From contig NZ_QYUO01000002.1 in assembly GCF_003591035.1 (NCBI RefSeq), positions 1,426,001-1,490,000 of the forward strand: 64,000 nucleotides of DNA, written 5' to 3'. Under the pieces are notes generated by a model that made no database searches, was not told the DNA's origin, and saw only the letters and a list, made by a program, of their open reading frames with translations. The translations under genes and the position numbers were made by a program. Positions 24,278-33,991 of this stretch are shown piece after piece. Source of the DNA: Noviherbaspirillum saxi. Lineage in GTDB: Bacteria > Pseudomonadota > Gammaproteobacteria > Burkholderiales > Burkholderiaceae_D. How positions within the stretch are numbered: the stretch's first letter is position 1; each line of letters begins with the position of its first letter.

Positions 24278-25107
24278 GAACCACGACGCTGCCGATGGGC
24301 GAGCCGGTCCCCATTCTCGGGCAGGGAACCTGGAAAATGGGAGAAAGCAAACGCCGGCGCAGCGATGAAATCGCTGCCTTGCAGGCGGGGATCGATATCG
24401 GCATGACTTTGATCGATACCGCAGAAATGTATGGCGACGGCATCACCGAAGAACTGATCGGTGATGCGATTGCCGGCCGACGTGCCGACATTTTTTTGAT
24501 CAGCAAGGTGCTGCCGCATCATGCAACACGCCGCGGCACCGTTGCTGCCTGTGAAGCCAGCCTCAGGCGGCTGAAGATCGATTGCCTCGACCTGTATCTG
24601 TTGCACTGGCGCGGACAGGTCCCGCTGGCAGACACGCTGGAAGGATTCGATCAACTTGCCAGGGATGGAAAGATTCGTCATTGGGGAGTCAGCAATTTCG
24701 ATGTCGCCGACATGGAAGAGTTGGCGGGCGTCGCAGGAGATCGGCAACCTGCTGTCAATCAGGTTCTGTACAACCTTACGCGACGCGGTATCGAACACGA
24801 TCTCGTGCCATGGTGCAAGCAGCGCGGCATTCCGGTCATGGCCTATTCGCCTGTGGAGCAGGGAATGCTGCTTGCATCGCCGCCGGTCCAGCGGATAGCG
24901 GATCGCCATCGTGCCACACCGGCTCAGGTAGCGCTTGCGTGGGTGCTGCGATGTCCGGGAATGATTGCCATTCCCAAGGCAGGCTTGGAAAAGCATGTGA
25001 AGGAGAACCGCGCCGCGCTCGATCTCGTGCTCGACCGGGAAGATCTCGATGCGCTGGATCAGGCGTTTCCGCCACCTCGGTCGGCACAGCCTCTTGAAAT
25101 AATTTAG
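24274..25107 (+). CDS. Aldo/keto reductase
   Basis: The 277-residue enzyme is an NADPH-dependent aldo/keto reductase of the bacterial YeaE/DkgA type. Motifs are IPILGQGTWKMG-like GQGTWKMGES, the tetrad Asp and Tyr in LIDTAEMYGDG, Lys in LISKVLP, His in LYLLHWRG, then HWGVSNFDVADMEEL, QVLYNLTRRGIE and the cofactor-site IPKAGLEKHVKEN. It reduces carbonyl compounds; the physiological substrate is not visible. Its start overlaps the BrkB-like gene (ATGA), so both are likely co-translated. The stop codon falls inside an 11-bp direct repeat. Confidence 0.93.
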   Translation: MRTTTLPMGEPVPILGQGTWKMGESKRRRSDEIAALQAGIDIGMTLIDTAEMYGDGITEELIGDAIAGRRADIFLISKVLPHHATRRGTVAACEASLRRLKIDCLDLYLLHWRGQVPLADTLEGFDQLARDGKIRHWGVSNFDVADMEELAGVAGDRQPAVNQVLYNLTRRGIEHDLVPWCKQRGIPVMAYSPVEQGMLLASPPVQRIADRHRATPAQVALAWVLRCPGMIAIPKAGLEKHVKENRAALDLVLDREDLDALDQAFPPPRSAQPLEII

Positions 25108-25124
25108 CTTAGCTTTAGCTTAGC
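25103..25124. repeat. Tandem 11-bp direct repeat at the end of the aldo/keto reductase gene
   Basis: TTTAGCTTAGC occurs twice back to back (25103-25113 and 25114-25124). The first copy contains the TAG stop codon. It looks like a local slippage duplication rather than a functional site. Confidence 0.7.
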
Positions 25125-25149
25125 TGATGAGGTGTGTAGAGATACGAAC

Positions 25150-25410
25150 TTAAGCCAGCATGGCGTCCACCATCGCATATCCCTTCTTGAATCCCGCTTC
25201 CACCGCCGCTTCGGCGGAAGGATAGCCGGCCTCGACTCCTTCGTCACCGGATTGCGCGCTCACTTCGCTCGCCGAACCCGAATCGTCTCCACGCTCGGCG
25301 ACACGAACGCTATAGTCCCAGGACGTCTTGTTCTTGTTGCGCGGCAAAGGCGATACATGCACCTCGATGCCGCGATACTCCTCGGTATGCCAATCCTGCT
25401 GTTGTGCCAT
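25150..25410 (-). CDS. Small conserved hypothetical protein, 86 aa
   Basis: The product begins MAQQQDWHTEEYRGIEVHVSPLPRN, continues with a beta-strand-like YSVRVAERGDD, an acidic Ser/Gly linker, and ends with a short helix (PSAEAAVEAGFKKGYAMVDAML). It is acidic, cytoplasmic and has no Cys. The layout of a small beta sheet plus an Ala-rich helix is typical of short stress-related hypothetical proteins in Burkholderiales, but I cannot name the family. It is downstream of the acetoacetyl-CoA synthetase operon on the other side of an 86-nt gap and is probably a separate unit. Confidence 0.6.
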   Translation of the reverse strand: MAQQQDWHTEEYRGIEVHVSPLPRNKNKTSWDYSVRVAERGDDSGSASEVSAQSGDEGVEAGYPSAEAAVEAGFKKGYAMVDAMLA

Positions 25411-25496
25411 GGTAGTCGTGCCGGTCTGAATATGATAACGATCGTAGCGCCGGCACGTTCACCGGCAATTGAGAAATCTCACGCGTCGCCCCAATG

Positions 25497-27476
25497 CTAA
25501 GCCTTCTCCGCAGCACGAGTACGCGCAAACTCGACGAAGTAAGCAAGGCTGCCCGGATTGCTCATGGCATCCGGGTTCGCCACTTCATCCACAGCCATCC
25601 CGAGCAATAGCTTCTTGACCGGCAGTTCCATCTTTTTGCCGGTCAGCGTGCGCGGAATCTCGGTCACGGCGAATACTTCGTTCGGCACATGCCGCGCCGA
25701 GAGCGCGGTGCGTACGTTGTCGCCGATCGCACGCACCAGCGATGCATCCAGCGTTACGCCCGGACGCAGCACCACGAATAGCGGCATATAGGATTCGCGT
25801 CCGAGATATTCGAGGTCGACCACGAGGCTATCGATGATCTCGGGCATACCCTCCACTACGCGATAGATTTCGCTAGTACCCATGCGTACGCCATGGCGAT
25901 TGATCGTCGTATCGGAGCGGCCGTAGATGATGGCGCCGCCGCGCGGCGTAATGCGCAGCCAGTCGCCGTGCCGCCACCAACCCGGATAGGTATCGAAATA
26001 ACTGTCGTGATAGCGTCTGCCTTCCGGGTCGTTCCAGAAATACAGCGGCATCGAAGGCATGGGCTTGGTGACGACCAGTTCTCCCACTTCATCTACCAGC
26101 GGCTTGCCCTGTTCGTCCATTGCATATACCGCAATGCCAAGGCAGCGGCACTGCATTTCACCCGCATACAGCGGCAGGATCGGACAGCCGCCGACGAAGG
26201 ATGCAGCAACGTCGGTGCCCCCGCTGATCGATGCGAGCAGGATGTCGGAACCCAGTTGCTCGTAGATCCAGTTGAACGCATCGGCCGATAAAGGCGATCC
26301 GGTCGAGCCTACGGTGTGAAGCCGATGCAGGTCGGCGAGCTTGCCCGGGGCGATGCCGGCTTTCATGCAATTGGCATAGTAGGCGGCACCGGCGCCGAAC
26401 ACGGTCAGCTGCGCTTCTTCGGCAAACTTCCAGAGCGTGCCGAGATCGGGGTAACCGGGATTGCCGTCGTAGACCGCAATGGTTGCGCCGACCAGCAGGC
26501 CGGTCACCTGCGAATTCCACATGATCCATCCGGTCGTCGAAAACCACATGAAGCGATCGTCTTCACCGATATCGCTTTGCAGTGCATGGCCCTTCAAGGC
26601 TTCGATCAGTGTCCCGCCCTGACCATGCACGATGGGCTTAGGCATGCCTGTCGTTCCCGACGAATACACGACCCATAAGGGATGATCGAACGGCAGCTGT
26701 TCGAAATGCGGTGTGCTGTCGGCGGCCAGCAGTTCACTCCAATTGCGGGCGCCGGCAACGCTTGCATCGGAACGCAGGTAAGGCAGCAGCACGACATGTT
26801 CCAGCGTCGGCAGCGCTTGTACCAGGCCTGCAACCACATCGCGCCGGTCGAAATCCTTACCGCCGTAGCGATAGCCATCCACGGCGAACAGCACCTTGGG
26901 CGCGATCTGGCCGAAACGGTCCAGTACGCTGGGCGTTCCCATGTCGGGCGAGCAGCTTGACCATACCGCGCCTATGCTGGCGCATGCATAAAAAGCGATT
27001 ACCGTTTCCGGCACGTTCGGCATATAGGAAACCACCCGGTCGCCCGGCTGCACTCCCATCGCACGCAATGCATTGGCTACCGACCCGATTTGCCGGCGCA
27101 TCTCGTTCCAGGAAATGCTGACCGTCTCGCGCGCCTCGGATTTGCCGATGATCGCGGCTTGATCCCCATCGTCGGCATGGAAACGGAACAACTGCTCGGT
27201 AATGTTCAGCCTCGCACCGTCGAACCATTTTGCGCCTGGCATCTTGTAACTATCGAGGACGCTTGTATAAGGCGTCGAATGACGCATGTCGAAGTATTGC
27301 CACAACGACTCCCAGAACGCTTCGATATGCCCGACCGACCACTGCCACAACTCCTGATACCCATCGAAGCTCAGCTGCCTGGTCTGTCGCAGCCACTGCA
27401 TATAGTCGTGCATGCGGCTCTCTGCGATACGTTCGGGAGTGGGAGTCCACAATGGTAAAGGATTGTTGTCTGCCAA
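25497..27476 (-). CDS. aacS: Acetoacetate-CoA ligase (acetoacetyl-CoA synthetase)
   Basis: The 659-residue enzyme activates acetoacetate with ATP and CoA to acetoacetyl-CoA, feeding ketone bodies or polyhydroxyalkanoate intermediates into central metabolism. It begins with the family N-terminus (PLWTPTPERIAESRMHDYMQWL). The adenylate-forming P-loop YSSGTTGMPKPIVHG is near residue 270, followed by WFSTTGWIMWN, SISGGTDVAASFVGG (the acetoacetyl-CoA synthetase version of the A5 region) and GRSDTTINRHGVRMGTSEIYR. The C-terminal catalytic lysine lies in TLTGKKMELPVKKLL. The length is normal. It is preceded by an MFS transporter gene 30 nt upstream on the same strand, so the two are likely one operon. 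Confidence 0.96.
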   Translation of the reverse strand: MADNNPLPLWTPTPERIAESRMHDYMQWLRQTRQLSFDGYQELWQWSVGHIEAFWESLWQYFDMRHSTPYTSVLDSYKMPGAKWFDGARLNITEQLFRFHADDGDQAAIIGKSEARETVSISWNEMRRQIGSVANALRAMGVQPGDRVVSYMPNVPETVIAFYACASIGAVWSSCSPDMGTPSVLDRFGQIAPKVLFAVDGYRYGGKDFDRRDVVAGLVQALPTLEHVVLLPYLRSDASVAGARNWSELLAADSTPHFEQLPFDHPLWVVYSSGTTGMPKPIVHGQGGTLIEALKGHALQSDIGEDDRFMWFSTTGWIMWNSQVTGLLVGATIAVYDGNPGYPDLGTLWKFAEEAQLTVFGAGAAYYANCMKAGIAPGKLADLHRLHTVGSTGSPLSADAFNWIYEQLGSDILLASISGGTDVAASFVGGCPILPLYAGEMQCRCLGIAVYAMDEQGKPLVDEVGELVVTKPMPSMPLYFWNDPEGRRYHDSYFDTYPGWWRHGDWLRITPRGGAIIYGRSDTTINRHGVRMGTSEIYRVVEGMPEIIDSLVVDLEYLGRESYMPLFVVLRPGVTLDASLVRAIGDNVRTALSARHVPNEVFAVTEIPRTLTGKKMELPVKKLLLGMAVDEVANPDAMSNPGSLAYFVEFARTRAAEKA

Positions 27477-27506
27477 TTTATCGTCTCCGTGATTGTCGGT
27501 TGTCCG

Positions 27507-28727
27507 CTAACTTGCCGGTTTATTCTTGAGCTTGCTGCTGAAACTTATCGCGACGGCCAGCACGCCGAGCGCGCCGGCGATCATGATATTGCGCGTGCCG
27601 ATGCGCTCGACCAGTGCACCGGCGATGCCGACGCCGATCGACTGTCCAATGAAAAAGGAGGCGGCAAACGCCGACACTGCCGCACCACGCCGCTCGGGTG
27701 CCATCTGGGTGGCATTGATCTGCAAGGTATTGTGCAGCATGTAAAAGCCCAGCCCGGCGATAAAACATCCAATGATCGCCCACCACCAGACCGGCGCCAG
27801 CCCGATGCCGGTCAAGGCGACAACAATCAGAATCCCGCCCCAGCGCGACAGACCTGCTTCTCCCATCCGCTGCACCAGCAACCGGGACAGCACTGCAAAC
27901 ACAAAGCCGCCAAGGCCGAACAGCATCACCAGCGAGCCGGATGCGGTCAGCGATAATCCAAAGGTGTGGTGGACATGCGACGCGATAAATGCAAAGGCAC
28001 CGTACAGAAAAGCACCTTCCAGAAATACGGTCAGCAATATGCGGCGTGCCCACGGCTTTTTCCCTATCTCGCGAAATTCATTCACCATGCGCGATATCGC
28101 CGCACCCTGCGCGCGATGCAGCTGGCGCGCATGTTCAGGCAGGCTACCGTTCAGGTAGAGCAAGGCCACACCGACGACGAGAAATATGCCGACGACAAGG
28201 AAGAAAGGCAGCCGCCAGTTCTGCGCATCGGCCGCCACACCGCCCGCGAGTACGCCGGCGGCAAGTCCCAATATCTGTCCTATCAAAAAGCGTGCAAGGA
28301 CCGGTTGCCGGTCCTGATAAGGAATCACATCGCCTATCCATGCCATCGACAGGGGAATGATCGCCGCCGCGGTTGCACCAGCCAGCAGGCGCGCCGTCAG
28401 CAGCGATACAAAACCTGGGGCCAATCCACACAACGCGGCCGTCAACGCGCACGCCAGAGAAGCACAGGCAACGATGAAATATTTTCCATAGCGGTCTCCG
28501 AGCGGTCCGAACAGCAACTGCGACACGCCATAAGAAATCGAAAACACCGTAATGACGAGCGATGCATCGCCCAGCGATACACCGAATTCCTGCCCGAGTT
28601 GCGGCAGCATCGGGTCGGTCACCCGCAGCGAAATTCCGCTGCCGAACGCGGCCAGCGACAATAGGGGCACGGCGGCACGGGGAATCGCGGGTTTTGCAAG
28701 GGATGTAGTCTCGCTGGGCTGCTTCAT
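27507..28727 (-). CDS. MFS transporter (drug/metabolite efflux type)
   Basis: The 406-residue protein shows twelve predicted helices. It has the MFS motif A (FGPLGDRYGKYF) between helices 2 and 3 and the DHA1-type motif in LLTARLLAGATAAAIIPLSMAWIGD. A second half follows from VNEFREIGKKPWARRILLTVFLEG. It resembles small-molecule efflux permeases rather than sugar carriers; the substrate is unknown. It precedes the acetoacetyl-CoA synthetase gene by 30 nt, so export or uptake of a short-chain acid is a guess only. The region from 28728 to 29000 upstream holds no other supported gene. Confidence 0.9.
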   Translation of the reverse strand: MKQPSETTSLAKPAIPRAAVPLLSLAAFGSGISLRVTDPMLPQLGQEFGVSLGDASLVITVFSISYGVSQLLFGPLGDRYGKYFIVACASLACALTAALCGLAPGFVSLLTARLLAGATAAAIIPLSMAWIGDVIPYQDRQPVLARFLIGQILGLAAGVLAGGVAADAQNWRLPFFLVVGIFLVVGVALLYLNGSLPEHARQLHRAQGAAISRMVNEFREIGKKPWARRILLTVFLEGAFLYGAFAFIASHVHHTFGLSLTASGSLVMLFGLGGFVFAVLSRLLVQRMGEAGLSRWGGILIVVALTGIGLAPVWWWAIIGCFIAGLGFYMLHNTLQINATQMAPERRGAAVSAFAASFFIGQSIGVGIAGALVERIGTRNIMIAGALGVLAVAISFSSKLKNKPAS

Positions 28728-29000
28728 GAATGGAATTCGGATCAGATAAACGCGTCCGGCACGCTACCGCGCATCGGCACGCGCACGGACGACCTCGGCA
28801 GCGGGAGAGCCTGCGTTGAATGCTTCATTCTAGAGTGAAATTGCCGGACGCGTATTGGGCAGGGTCCGAGTTCCAGCATCAATACACAGCAGCACTCATG
28901 CCTGCCTGCTCCAAGGTCAATTGCGCATGCGCAAAGCAGTGCCCGAAAGCCCCGATCTGCCGTATGATTGTCTTTCCTGTTTTCCTGGATATATTTGGCA

Positions 29001-29771
29001 ATGCCGGCTGCTATTTCTGTGCTGCTCGATCCCCGCGATGTGCAGGTGCGCGCGGACGACCCGTTCCGTCTGGATTTTCCGGCCCTGACCGATCATCATG
29101 CGATCTGCATCGGCCTGACGATGGAACCGCGTCACCACGACATGCTGCGCGCATTTGCGCTGCGCCATACCCTGGCCGACGAACACGCTCGCGCAGAACG
29201 ATTCGCACGGCCGGAAGACGGCCTGCGCAATCTGATCGGACGCGCACTGTTGCGCAAGGTCGCATCGCACTATGGCGGCATGGACCCGGCCCAAATCATC
29301 CGCAGCAACACCTGGGGCAAACCGGAACTGGAAGGCTGCAGTACCGGTTGCAATATCAGCCACACCGGCAACCAGGTCTGGGTTGCGGTATCCAGGCATG
29401 CACATGTCGGCATCGATATCGAATCCGCGATCGCACCTCAGGAGATACGGGATCTCGCAGCCGGCTTTCATCCTGATGAAGTGGCGGCCCTGCGCAAGAT
29501 GCAGGATTCGCGCAATGCAACGATGCGTTGCTGGAGTCGCAAGGAAGCGGTGTCCAAGGCAACCGGGCTTGGCGTATCGCTGCCATTGCGTGCATATGCA
29601 GTGGACTGCGAAGTGCGCCCTTCGTCCTGGCTGCGGGTGGCTCCCCCGAAGACTTCGCGCAATGATTGGACCACCGTTGACCTGCCGGTAGGCAAAGATT
29701 ATGTCGCCGCGCTTGCGATCGAAGGTCCGGTGTCGAAGGTCGATATATTAAAGCTCAAGTTGATGCCATAA
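29001..29771 (+). CDS. 4'-phosphopantetheinyl transferase (Sfp type)
   Basis: The ATG at 29001 (MPAAISVLLDPRDV) is preferred over an upstream TTG at 28968. The 256-residue enzyme moves phosphopantetheine from CoA to a Ser on acyl or peptidyl carrier proteins. It has GRALLRKVASHYGG, SNTWGKPEL, NISHTGNQVWVAVS, the metal-binding VGIDIES and WSRKEAVSKATGLG. The size is that of Sfp/Gsp enzymes acting on secondary-metabolism or fatty-acid carriers. No NRPS or PKS genes are in the window, so its partner is elsewhere. It ends in a hairpin shared with the convergent binding-protein gene. Confidence 0.92.
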   Translation: MPAAISVLLDPRDVQVRADDPFRLDFPALTDHHAICIGLTMEPRHHDMLRAFALRHTLADEHARAERFARPEDGLRNLIGRALLRKVASHYGGMDPAQIIRSNTWGKPELEGCSTGCNISHTGNQVWVAVSRHAHVGIDIESAIAPQEIRDLAAGFHPDEVAALRKMQDSRNATMRCWSRKEAVSKATGLGVSLPLRAYAVDCEVRPSSWLRVAPPKTSRNDWTTVDLPVGKDYVAALAIEGPVSKVDILKLKLMP

Positions 29772-29774
29772 GTC

Positions 29775-29804
29775 GCTCACGCGTGCATAACTGCATGCGT
29801 GAGC
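29775..29804. terminator. Hairpin between convergent genes
   Basis: GCTCACGCGTGCA (29775-29787) and TGCATGCGTGAGC (29792-29804) pair over 13 positions with one G-U, and a 4-nt loop. It lies 4 nt after one stop and 14 nt before the other. There is no T-run, so factor-dependent or stability roles are possible. Confidence 0.55.
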
Positions 29805-29817
29805 AAATGCGAGGTGT

Positions 29818-31092
29818 TTACGAAGGCCGCTTCATCTTGCAGCTGGTGGCAAGCGCAGTCTGCGACAGCGGCAGATAGCGTTCGGTTTTGAATCCGTATC
29901 CGCTGCCTTCATTGTCAAACCGTACCGATCCATCCGCAGTCTTGCGCATCACCGATACATAGAGCGGCTGCAGCAGCTGGTGATCGTCGGCACGCATGGT
30001 CGCTTCATGGAAGGCATTCCTGAAGCGGGCGCCTTCCAGTGCGCGCGCCACGGCTGCCGCTTCCGTGCTGCCGGCCTTTTCAATTGCCGATGCCAGCATC
30101 TCTATCATCAGGTGCATGCGCAGATGCACGTAATCGTCTTCGGGTTGCGGATAGCGTTGCCGGAATGCCTGGTAATACGCATCGCTGGGAGAATTGCTCA
30201 CGCCCTGGCCAGTATTTGGATGCCATTCGGCCACCGCGCGCACACGTCCAACGCCCGCTTCGCCGATTGCGGCTGGCGCGCCCAGCCCGTTACCGTAAAA
30301 CGTGTAGAACTTCACATTGAGTCCGCCCTCCTTTGCCGCCTTGACCAGCAAGGTAAGATCATTGCCCCAGTTGCCGGTGATAACGGTATCGGCACCGCTG
30401 GCGCGGATCTTCGCAATGTACGGTGTGAAATCCTTGATCTTGCCTATCGGGTGCAATTCATCGCCGACGATGGCGATATCCGGGCGCTTGCTGCCCAGTT
30501 GGGCACGCGCAGAGCGGGCAAGCTGCTGGCCAAAGCTGTAGTCTTGTCCGATCAGATAGACGCGATGCGAACTTGCATCGTCCTTGATGACTTCGGTCAA
30601 GGCATGCATGCGCATGTCGGCATGCGCATCGAATCGAAAATGCCAGAAACTGCATTTATCGTTGGTGAGCGTGGGATCGACCGCGGAATAGTTCAGAAAC
30701 AGCAGCCGCTGTTGCGGTGTGCGTTGGTTATGTTTTTCAATGCCATCGATCAGGGCCGCAGCGACGGCTGAGCTATTGCCCTGCACCACAAAGCCGATGC
30801 GCTGATCGGTCACTTGCCGCAGCGCGATCAACGATTCTTCAACCGCCTGCTTGTTGTCGAAGGTGGCCAACGCGAGCGGACGAGCACCCTCGGGCAGGCG
30901 GACGCCCCCCTTCGCATTGATGCGGTCAATCGCATATTGCAGGTTGCGAACCACTGCCTGGCCGGCATTGGCGAAAGGACCGGATAGACCATCGATCATG
31001 CCGATGCGGATCGGTTCGGCGGCTTGCGCGGCACCGGCGATGCCGAGCAAGGCAGCCAGCACGCAAGAAGAAATGCGGGAAGTTTGGAACAT
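29818..31092 (-). CDS. Periplasmic amino-acid-type ABC substrate-binding protein
   Basis: The 424-residue protein has a signal peptide (MFQTSRISSCVLAALLGIAGAAQA, cleavage after AQA). A type I periplasmic binding fold of the Leu/Ile/Val-binding (Peripla_BP_6) family follows: EPIRIGMIDGLSGPFANAGQAVVRNLQYAIDRINAKGGV, GNSSAVAAALIDGIEKHN, AVDPTLTNDKCSFWHFRFDAHADM, YLIGQDYSFGQQLA. Such proteins deliver branched-chain amino acids, urea or aromatic compounds to ABC importers. No permease or ATPase gene is nearby, so it is an orphan component; ligand specificity cannot be read. It is followed on the same strand 140 nt ahead by ribA. Confidence 0.9.
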   Translation of the reverse strand: MFQTSRISSCVLAALLGIAGAAQAAEPIRIGMIDGLSGPFANAGQAVVRNLQYAIDRINAKGGVRLPEGARPLALATFDNKQAVEESLIALRQVTDQRIGFVVQGNSSAVAAALIDGIEKHNQRTPQQRLLFLNYSAVDPTLTNDKCSFWHFRFDAHADMRMHALTEVIKDDASSHRVYLIGQDYSFGQQLARSARAQLGSKRPDIAIVGDELHPIGKIKDFTPYIAKIRASGADTVITGNWGNDLTLLVKAAKEGGLNVKFYTFYGNGLGAPAAIGEAGVGRVRAVAEWHPNTGQGVSNSPSDAYYQAFRQRYPQPEDDYVHLRMHLMIEMLASAIEKAGSTEAAAVARALEGARFRNAFHEATMRADDHQLLQPLYVSVMRKTADGSVRFDNEGSGYGFKTERYLPLSQTALATSCKMKRPS

Positions 31093-31234
31093 GAATGAAA
31101 TGTCTGTTGAAGCAGGCCCGTCAACATCGCGCAGAAGCGCGCATTGTCGGAAGCCGCAAGATCGTCACCGGTGACCGGAACGATAGCCGGTGACGATCAT
31201 GCAAAAAAGAAAAAAGCGGCAGGCCCGGACGAGA

Positions 31235-31876
31235 TTATTCAAAGTCCAGCATATGCCCGAGCTTTTCCTGCTTGGTACGCAGGTAGCCGATATTGTGCTG
31301 CGTATGTACGGTCAGAACCGGAATTCGCTCGGCAACCTTGACGCCATAGTCGGCCAGCTTTTTCATCTTGCGCGGATTGTTGGTCATCAGGCGTATCGAA
31401 CGCACGCCGAGATCGCCGAGAATATGCGCGGCCACCTCGTAATCGCGAATATCGACCGGCAGGCCGAGGTCGAGATTGGCCTCGACGGTGTCGCGCCCCT
31501 GGTCCTGCAGTTGATAGGCCTTGATCTTGTTGGCCAAACCAATTCCCCGTCCCTCATGGCCGCGCAGATAGACCACCACGCCCTGCCCTGCTTCCGCAAT
31601 GCGCGCCAGCGCAGCATCGAGCTGTTCGCCGCAATCGCAACGCATCGAACCGAAAATGTCGCCGGTCAGGCATTCCGAATGCACGCGCACCAGCACGCCT
31701 TCCTGATCCTTGAGTTCTCCCTTGACCATTGCCACATGTTCGACGGTTTCACCGATCGGCTGGTACACATGGATGCGGAATTCCCCATGCTTGGTCGGTA
31801 AAAGCGAGGATGCGACATGGTCGAAAATCTTGTCGGAGCCGGCCGTCGCCGTTGCTTGCTCTCCGTTGTTATTCAT
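31235..31876 (-). CDS. ribA: GTP cyclohydrolase II
   Basis: The 213-residue enzyme opens GTP to 2,5-diamino-6-ribosylamino-4(3H)-pyrimidinone 5'-phosphate, the first step of riboflavin synthesis. The zinc ligands are Cys69, Cys80 and Cys82 ([20 protein letters not shown]). The catalytic and substrate motifs [15 protein letters not shown] and [11 protein letters not shown] are intact. It is a stand-alone RibA, not a RibBA fusion. No FMN riboswitch is visible upstream of its ATG, and the spacing to the pirin gene (76 nt) is compatible with either separate or joint transcription. Confidence 0.96.
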   Translation of the reverse strand: MNNNGEQATATAGSDKIFDHVASSLLPTKHGEFRIHVYQPIGETVEHVAMVKGELKDQEGVLVRVHSECLTGDIFGSMRCDCGEQLDAALARIAEAGQGVVVYLRGHEGRGIGLANKIKAYQLQDQGRDTVEANLDLGLPVDIRDYEVAAHILGDLGVRSIRLMTNNPRKMKKLADYGVKVAERIPVLTVHTQHNIGYLRTKQEKLGHMLDFE

Positions 31877-31951
31877 ACTGTAATGTCCTAGTCGTAATAA
31901 TCGGACAGGCAGCCGGCGTCTACCGCAGGCTGCATCAATCCGCCCCGCAGT

Positions 31952-32848
31952 TTAACTGAAAGCCTCCGGCGGTTTGGGTTCGTCCGGCAAGGGAATCCAC
32001 TCGGTCTCGTCCGGGACCTGGCCGAATTCCTGCGCACGCCACCTTTCCTTGGCTTGCTGTATCGCTTCCTTGCTGCTGGAGACGAAATTCCACCAGATAA
32101 AGCGGTCGCCATCCATCGGTTGCCCGCCCAGCAGCATGAGACGCGTCTGCGTGTCAGCCTCTATTGTAGTTTCTTGTGCGTCGGTAAGCACGGCCATGTG
32201 CTTTTCGGCAAGCTCGGCGCCGTTGATGCGGATGCTGCCGTCGACCAGATAGACCGCGCGTTGCGGGTATTCCGCCGGCAGGCTCAGGCGGGCGCCGGCT
32301 TTCATCTCGACTGCGGCATAAAACATGTCCGAAAAGGTCGTGGCCGGCGCGGTGTGGCCGAATGCGCGGCCGGCGACAAGACGCAAGCTGACGCCGGGGA
32401 ATTCGACCTGGGGCAAGGATGCTGCCGGATGGTGTTCGAACGCGGGGGCCGTATTTTCATGTGATTTTGGCAATGCGACCCAGATCTGGATGCCTTGCAG
32501 GGTACCGCCGCTCTCACGCAGCGGATCGGGCGAACGCTCGGAATGCGCAATGCCGCTGCCGGCCGTCATCCAGTTGACATCGCCGGGGCGGATTTCCTGG
32601 ATCGTCCCTAGCGAATCACGGTGCAGGATCGCGCCTTCAAACAGGTAAGTCACTGTCGCCAGGCCGATATGCGGATGCGGCCGGACATCGAGCCCGGTGC
32701 CCGGCGCGAATGCCGCCGGTCCCATGTGGTCGAAAAAAATGAATGGCCCGACCATCTTGTGCGGATGGCTGGGCAACAGGCGACGAACCTTGAATCCGTC
32801 GCCCAGGTCCTTGAGATGCGGTTTAACCAGGGTAAAAGGCGTGTTCAT
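31952..32848 (-). CDS. Pirin-family cupin protein
   Basis: The 298-residue protein has the pirin layout of two cupin barrels. The N-terminal half carries VRRLLPSHPHKMVGPFIFFDH, the metal-binding HPHIGLATVTYLFEG and TAGSGIAHSERSP; the C-terminal half is YAAVEMKAGARLSLPAEYPQRAVYLVDG and ends near WIPLPDEP. Bacterial pirins bind iron or other metals and some oxidise quercetin or modulate metabolic enzymes; the role here is unknown. A second pirin of different sequence lies at 33007-33885 on the same strand, 158 nt upstream, with which it does not share close identity. Confidence 0.9.
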   Translation of the reverse strand: MNTPFTLVKPHLKDLGDGFKVRRLLPSHPHKMVGPFIFFDHMGPAAFAPGTGLDVRPHPHIGLATVTYLFEGAILHRDSLGTIQEIRPGDVNWMTAGSGIAHSERSPDPLRESGGTLQGIQIWVALPKSHENTAPAFEHHPAASLPQVEFPGVSLRLVAGRAFGHTAPATTFSDMFYAAVEMKAGARLSLPAEYPQRAVYLVDGSIRINGAELAEKHMAVLTDAQETTIEADTQTRLMLLGGQPMDGDRFIWWNFVSSSKEAIQQAKERWRAQEFGQVPDETEWIPLPDEPKPPEAFS

Positions 32849-33006
32849 GGGCAGACATTCCTCGCTGTGGTGGTATCCCGGCCATTATCCGCTTAACCCG
32901 GACAATTCACCGGGGCGCAGGATGACGGTGCTCAAGTTGCGAGGCAGTTTGCGTTCCCGCGCCGGCCAACGGCAAAATCGAGGGCCGGTCCGGCGAGTTG
33001 TCCGGA

Positions 33007-33885
33007 TTACGCCGTCTGCGTAAATTTGCCGCTCTGGAAGTCGGTGATCGCCTGTTCGACTTCCTCGACCGTATTCATCACGAAAGGTCCGTACTGCACG
33101 ACAGGCTCACGTAGCGGCCGTCCGGCCAGCAAAAGAAATCGCGCGCCGCCGGCATCGGCGTGCACTTCCACCTGTTCGCCCGGCGACAGGAATCCTGCGC
33201 TCTGCGACTTCAACGGACGCGGTGCATCGTCCGACCCGACCTTGACGCTGCCTTCGAACACGTACAGAAAGGCGTTATGCCCGCCGTCGACCGGATGGGA
33301 AAAGACCGCGCCCGCCGGCAATTCGACGTCGAAATACAAGGGCGCGGTGGTCAAGCCCTGGATCGGGCCGTCGACGGTCGCGCCATCGATTTCCAGCGTT
33401 CCGGCAATGACCTTGACCCGTCCGCCACCCGGCAATGCCGCCACCGGAATCTCGGCAGCGGGGATGTCGCGGTAGCCGGCCGGCTTCATCTTTTCCTTTG
33501 CCGGCAAATTGATCCACAGCTGGAAGCCGCGCATGCGGCCTTCTTCCTGCTGCGGCATTTCCGAGTGAACGATGCCGCGTCCCGCAGTCATCCACTGCAC
33601 GCTGCCGCTCATCAGTTCGCCGACATTGCCGAGATGGTCTTCATGCCGCATATGACCGTCCAGCATATAGGTGACGGTTTCAAAGCCGCGATGCGGATGC
33701 GCGGGGAAGCCGGCAAGGTAATCGCCCGGATTTTCGGAGGAGAATTCGTCGAGCATCAGGAAAGGGTCGAGGCGCGTCGCCTGCCCCTGCCCGAGCGTGC
33801 GGCGCAATTTGACGCCGGCGCCGTCGGAAGTGGCAAGACCTTCGATCACGCGTTGCAGGGTTCGGGAGGAGACAGTGGTAGTCAT
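33007..33885 (-). CDS. Pirin-family cupin protein (quercetinase-like)
   Basis: The ATG at 33885 (MTTTVSSRTLQRVIEG) is chosen; a long upstream extension in the same frame reads through the azoR region and is not conserved. The 292-residue protein has RLDPFLMLDEFSSENPGDYLAGFPAHPHRGFETVTYMLDG and TAGRGIVHSEMPQQEEG, with the metal ligands of the first cupin, and LTTAPLYFDVELPAGAVFSHPV in the second. It follows azoR by 106 nt on the same strand. The divergent LysR gene upstream of azoR probably controls this pair, and pirin plus azoreductase is a frequent electrophile-response combination. Confidence 0.9.
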   Translation of the reverse strand: MTTTVSSRTLQRVIEGLATSDGAGVKLRRTLGQGQATRLDPFLMLDEFSSENPGDYLAGFPAHPHRGFETVTYMLDGHMRHEDHLGNVGELMSGSVQWMTAGRGIVHSEMPQQEEGRMRGFQLWINLPAKEKMKPAGYRDIPAAEIPVAALPGGGRVKVIAGTLEIDGATVDGPIQGLTTAPLYFDVELPAGAVFSHPVDGGHNAFLYVFEGSVKVGSDDAPRPLKSQSAGFLSPGEQVEVHADAGGARFLLLAGRPLREPVVQYGPFVMNTVEEVEQAITDFQSGKFTQTA

Positions 33886-33991
33886 GGCAGTTTCTTTCTT
33901 GATTGTCCGCCTGCCGGCTACGACTGCTGCGGCAGCTGGGCGAATACGTTGTTGACATCGGCGGAGGCAGGCCTGCCTCCGCCCGCAAACT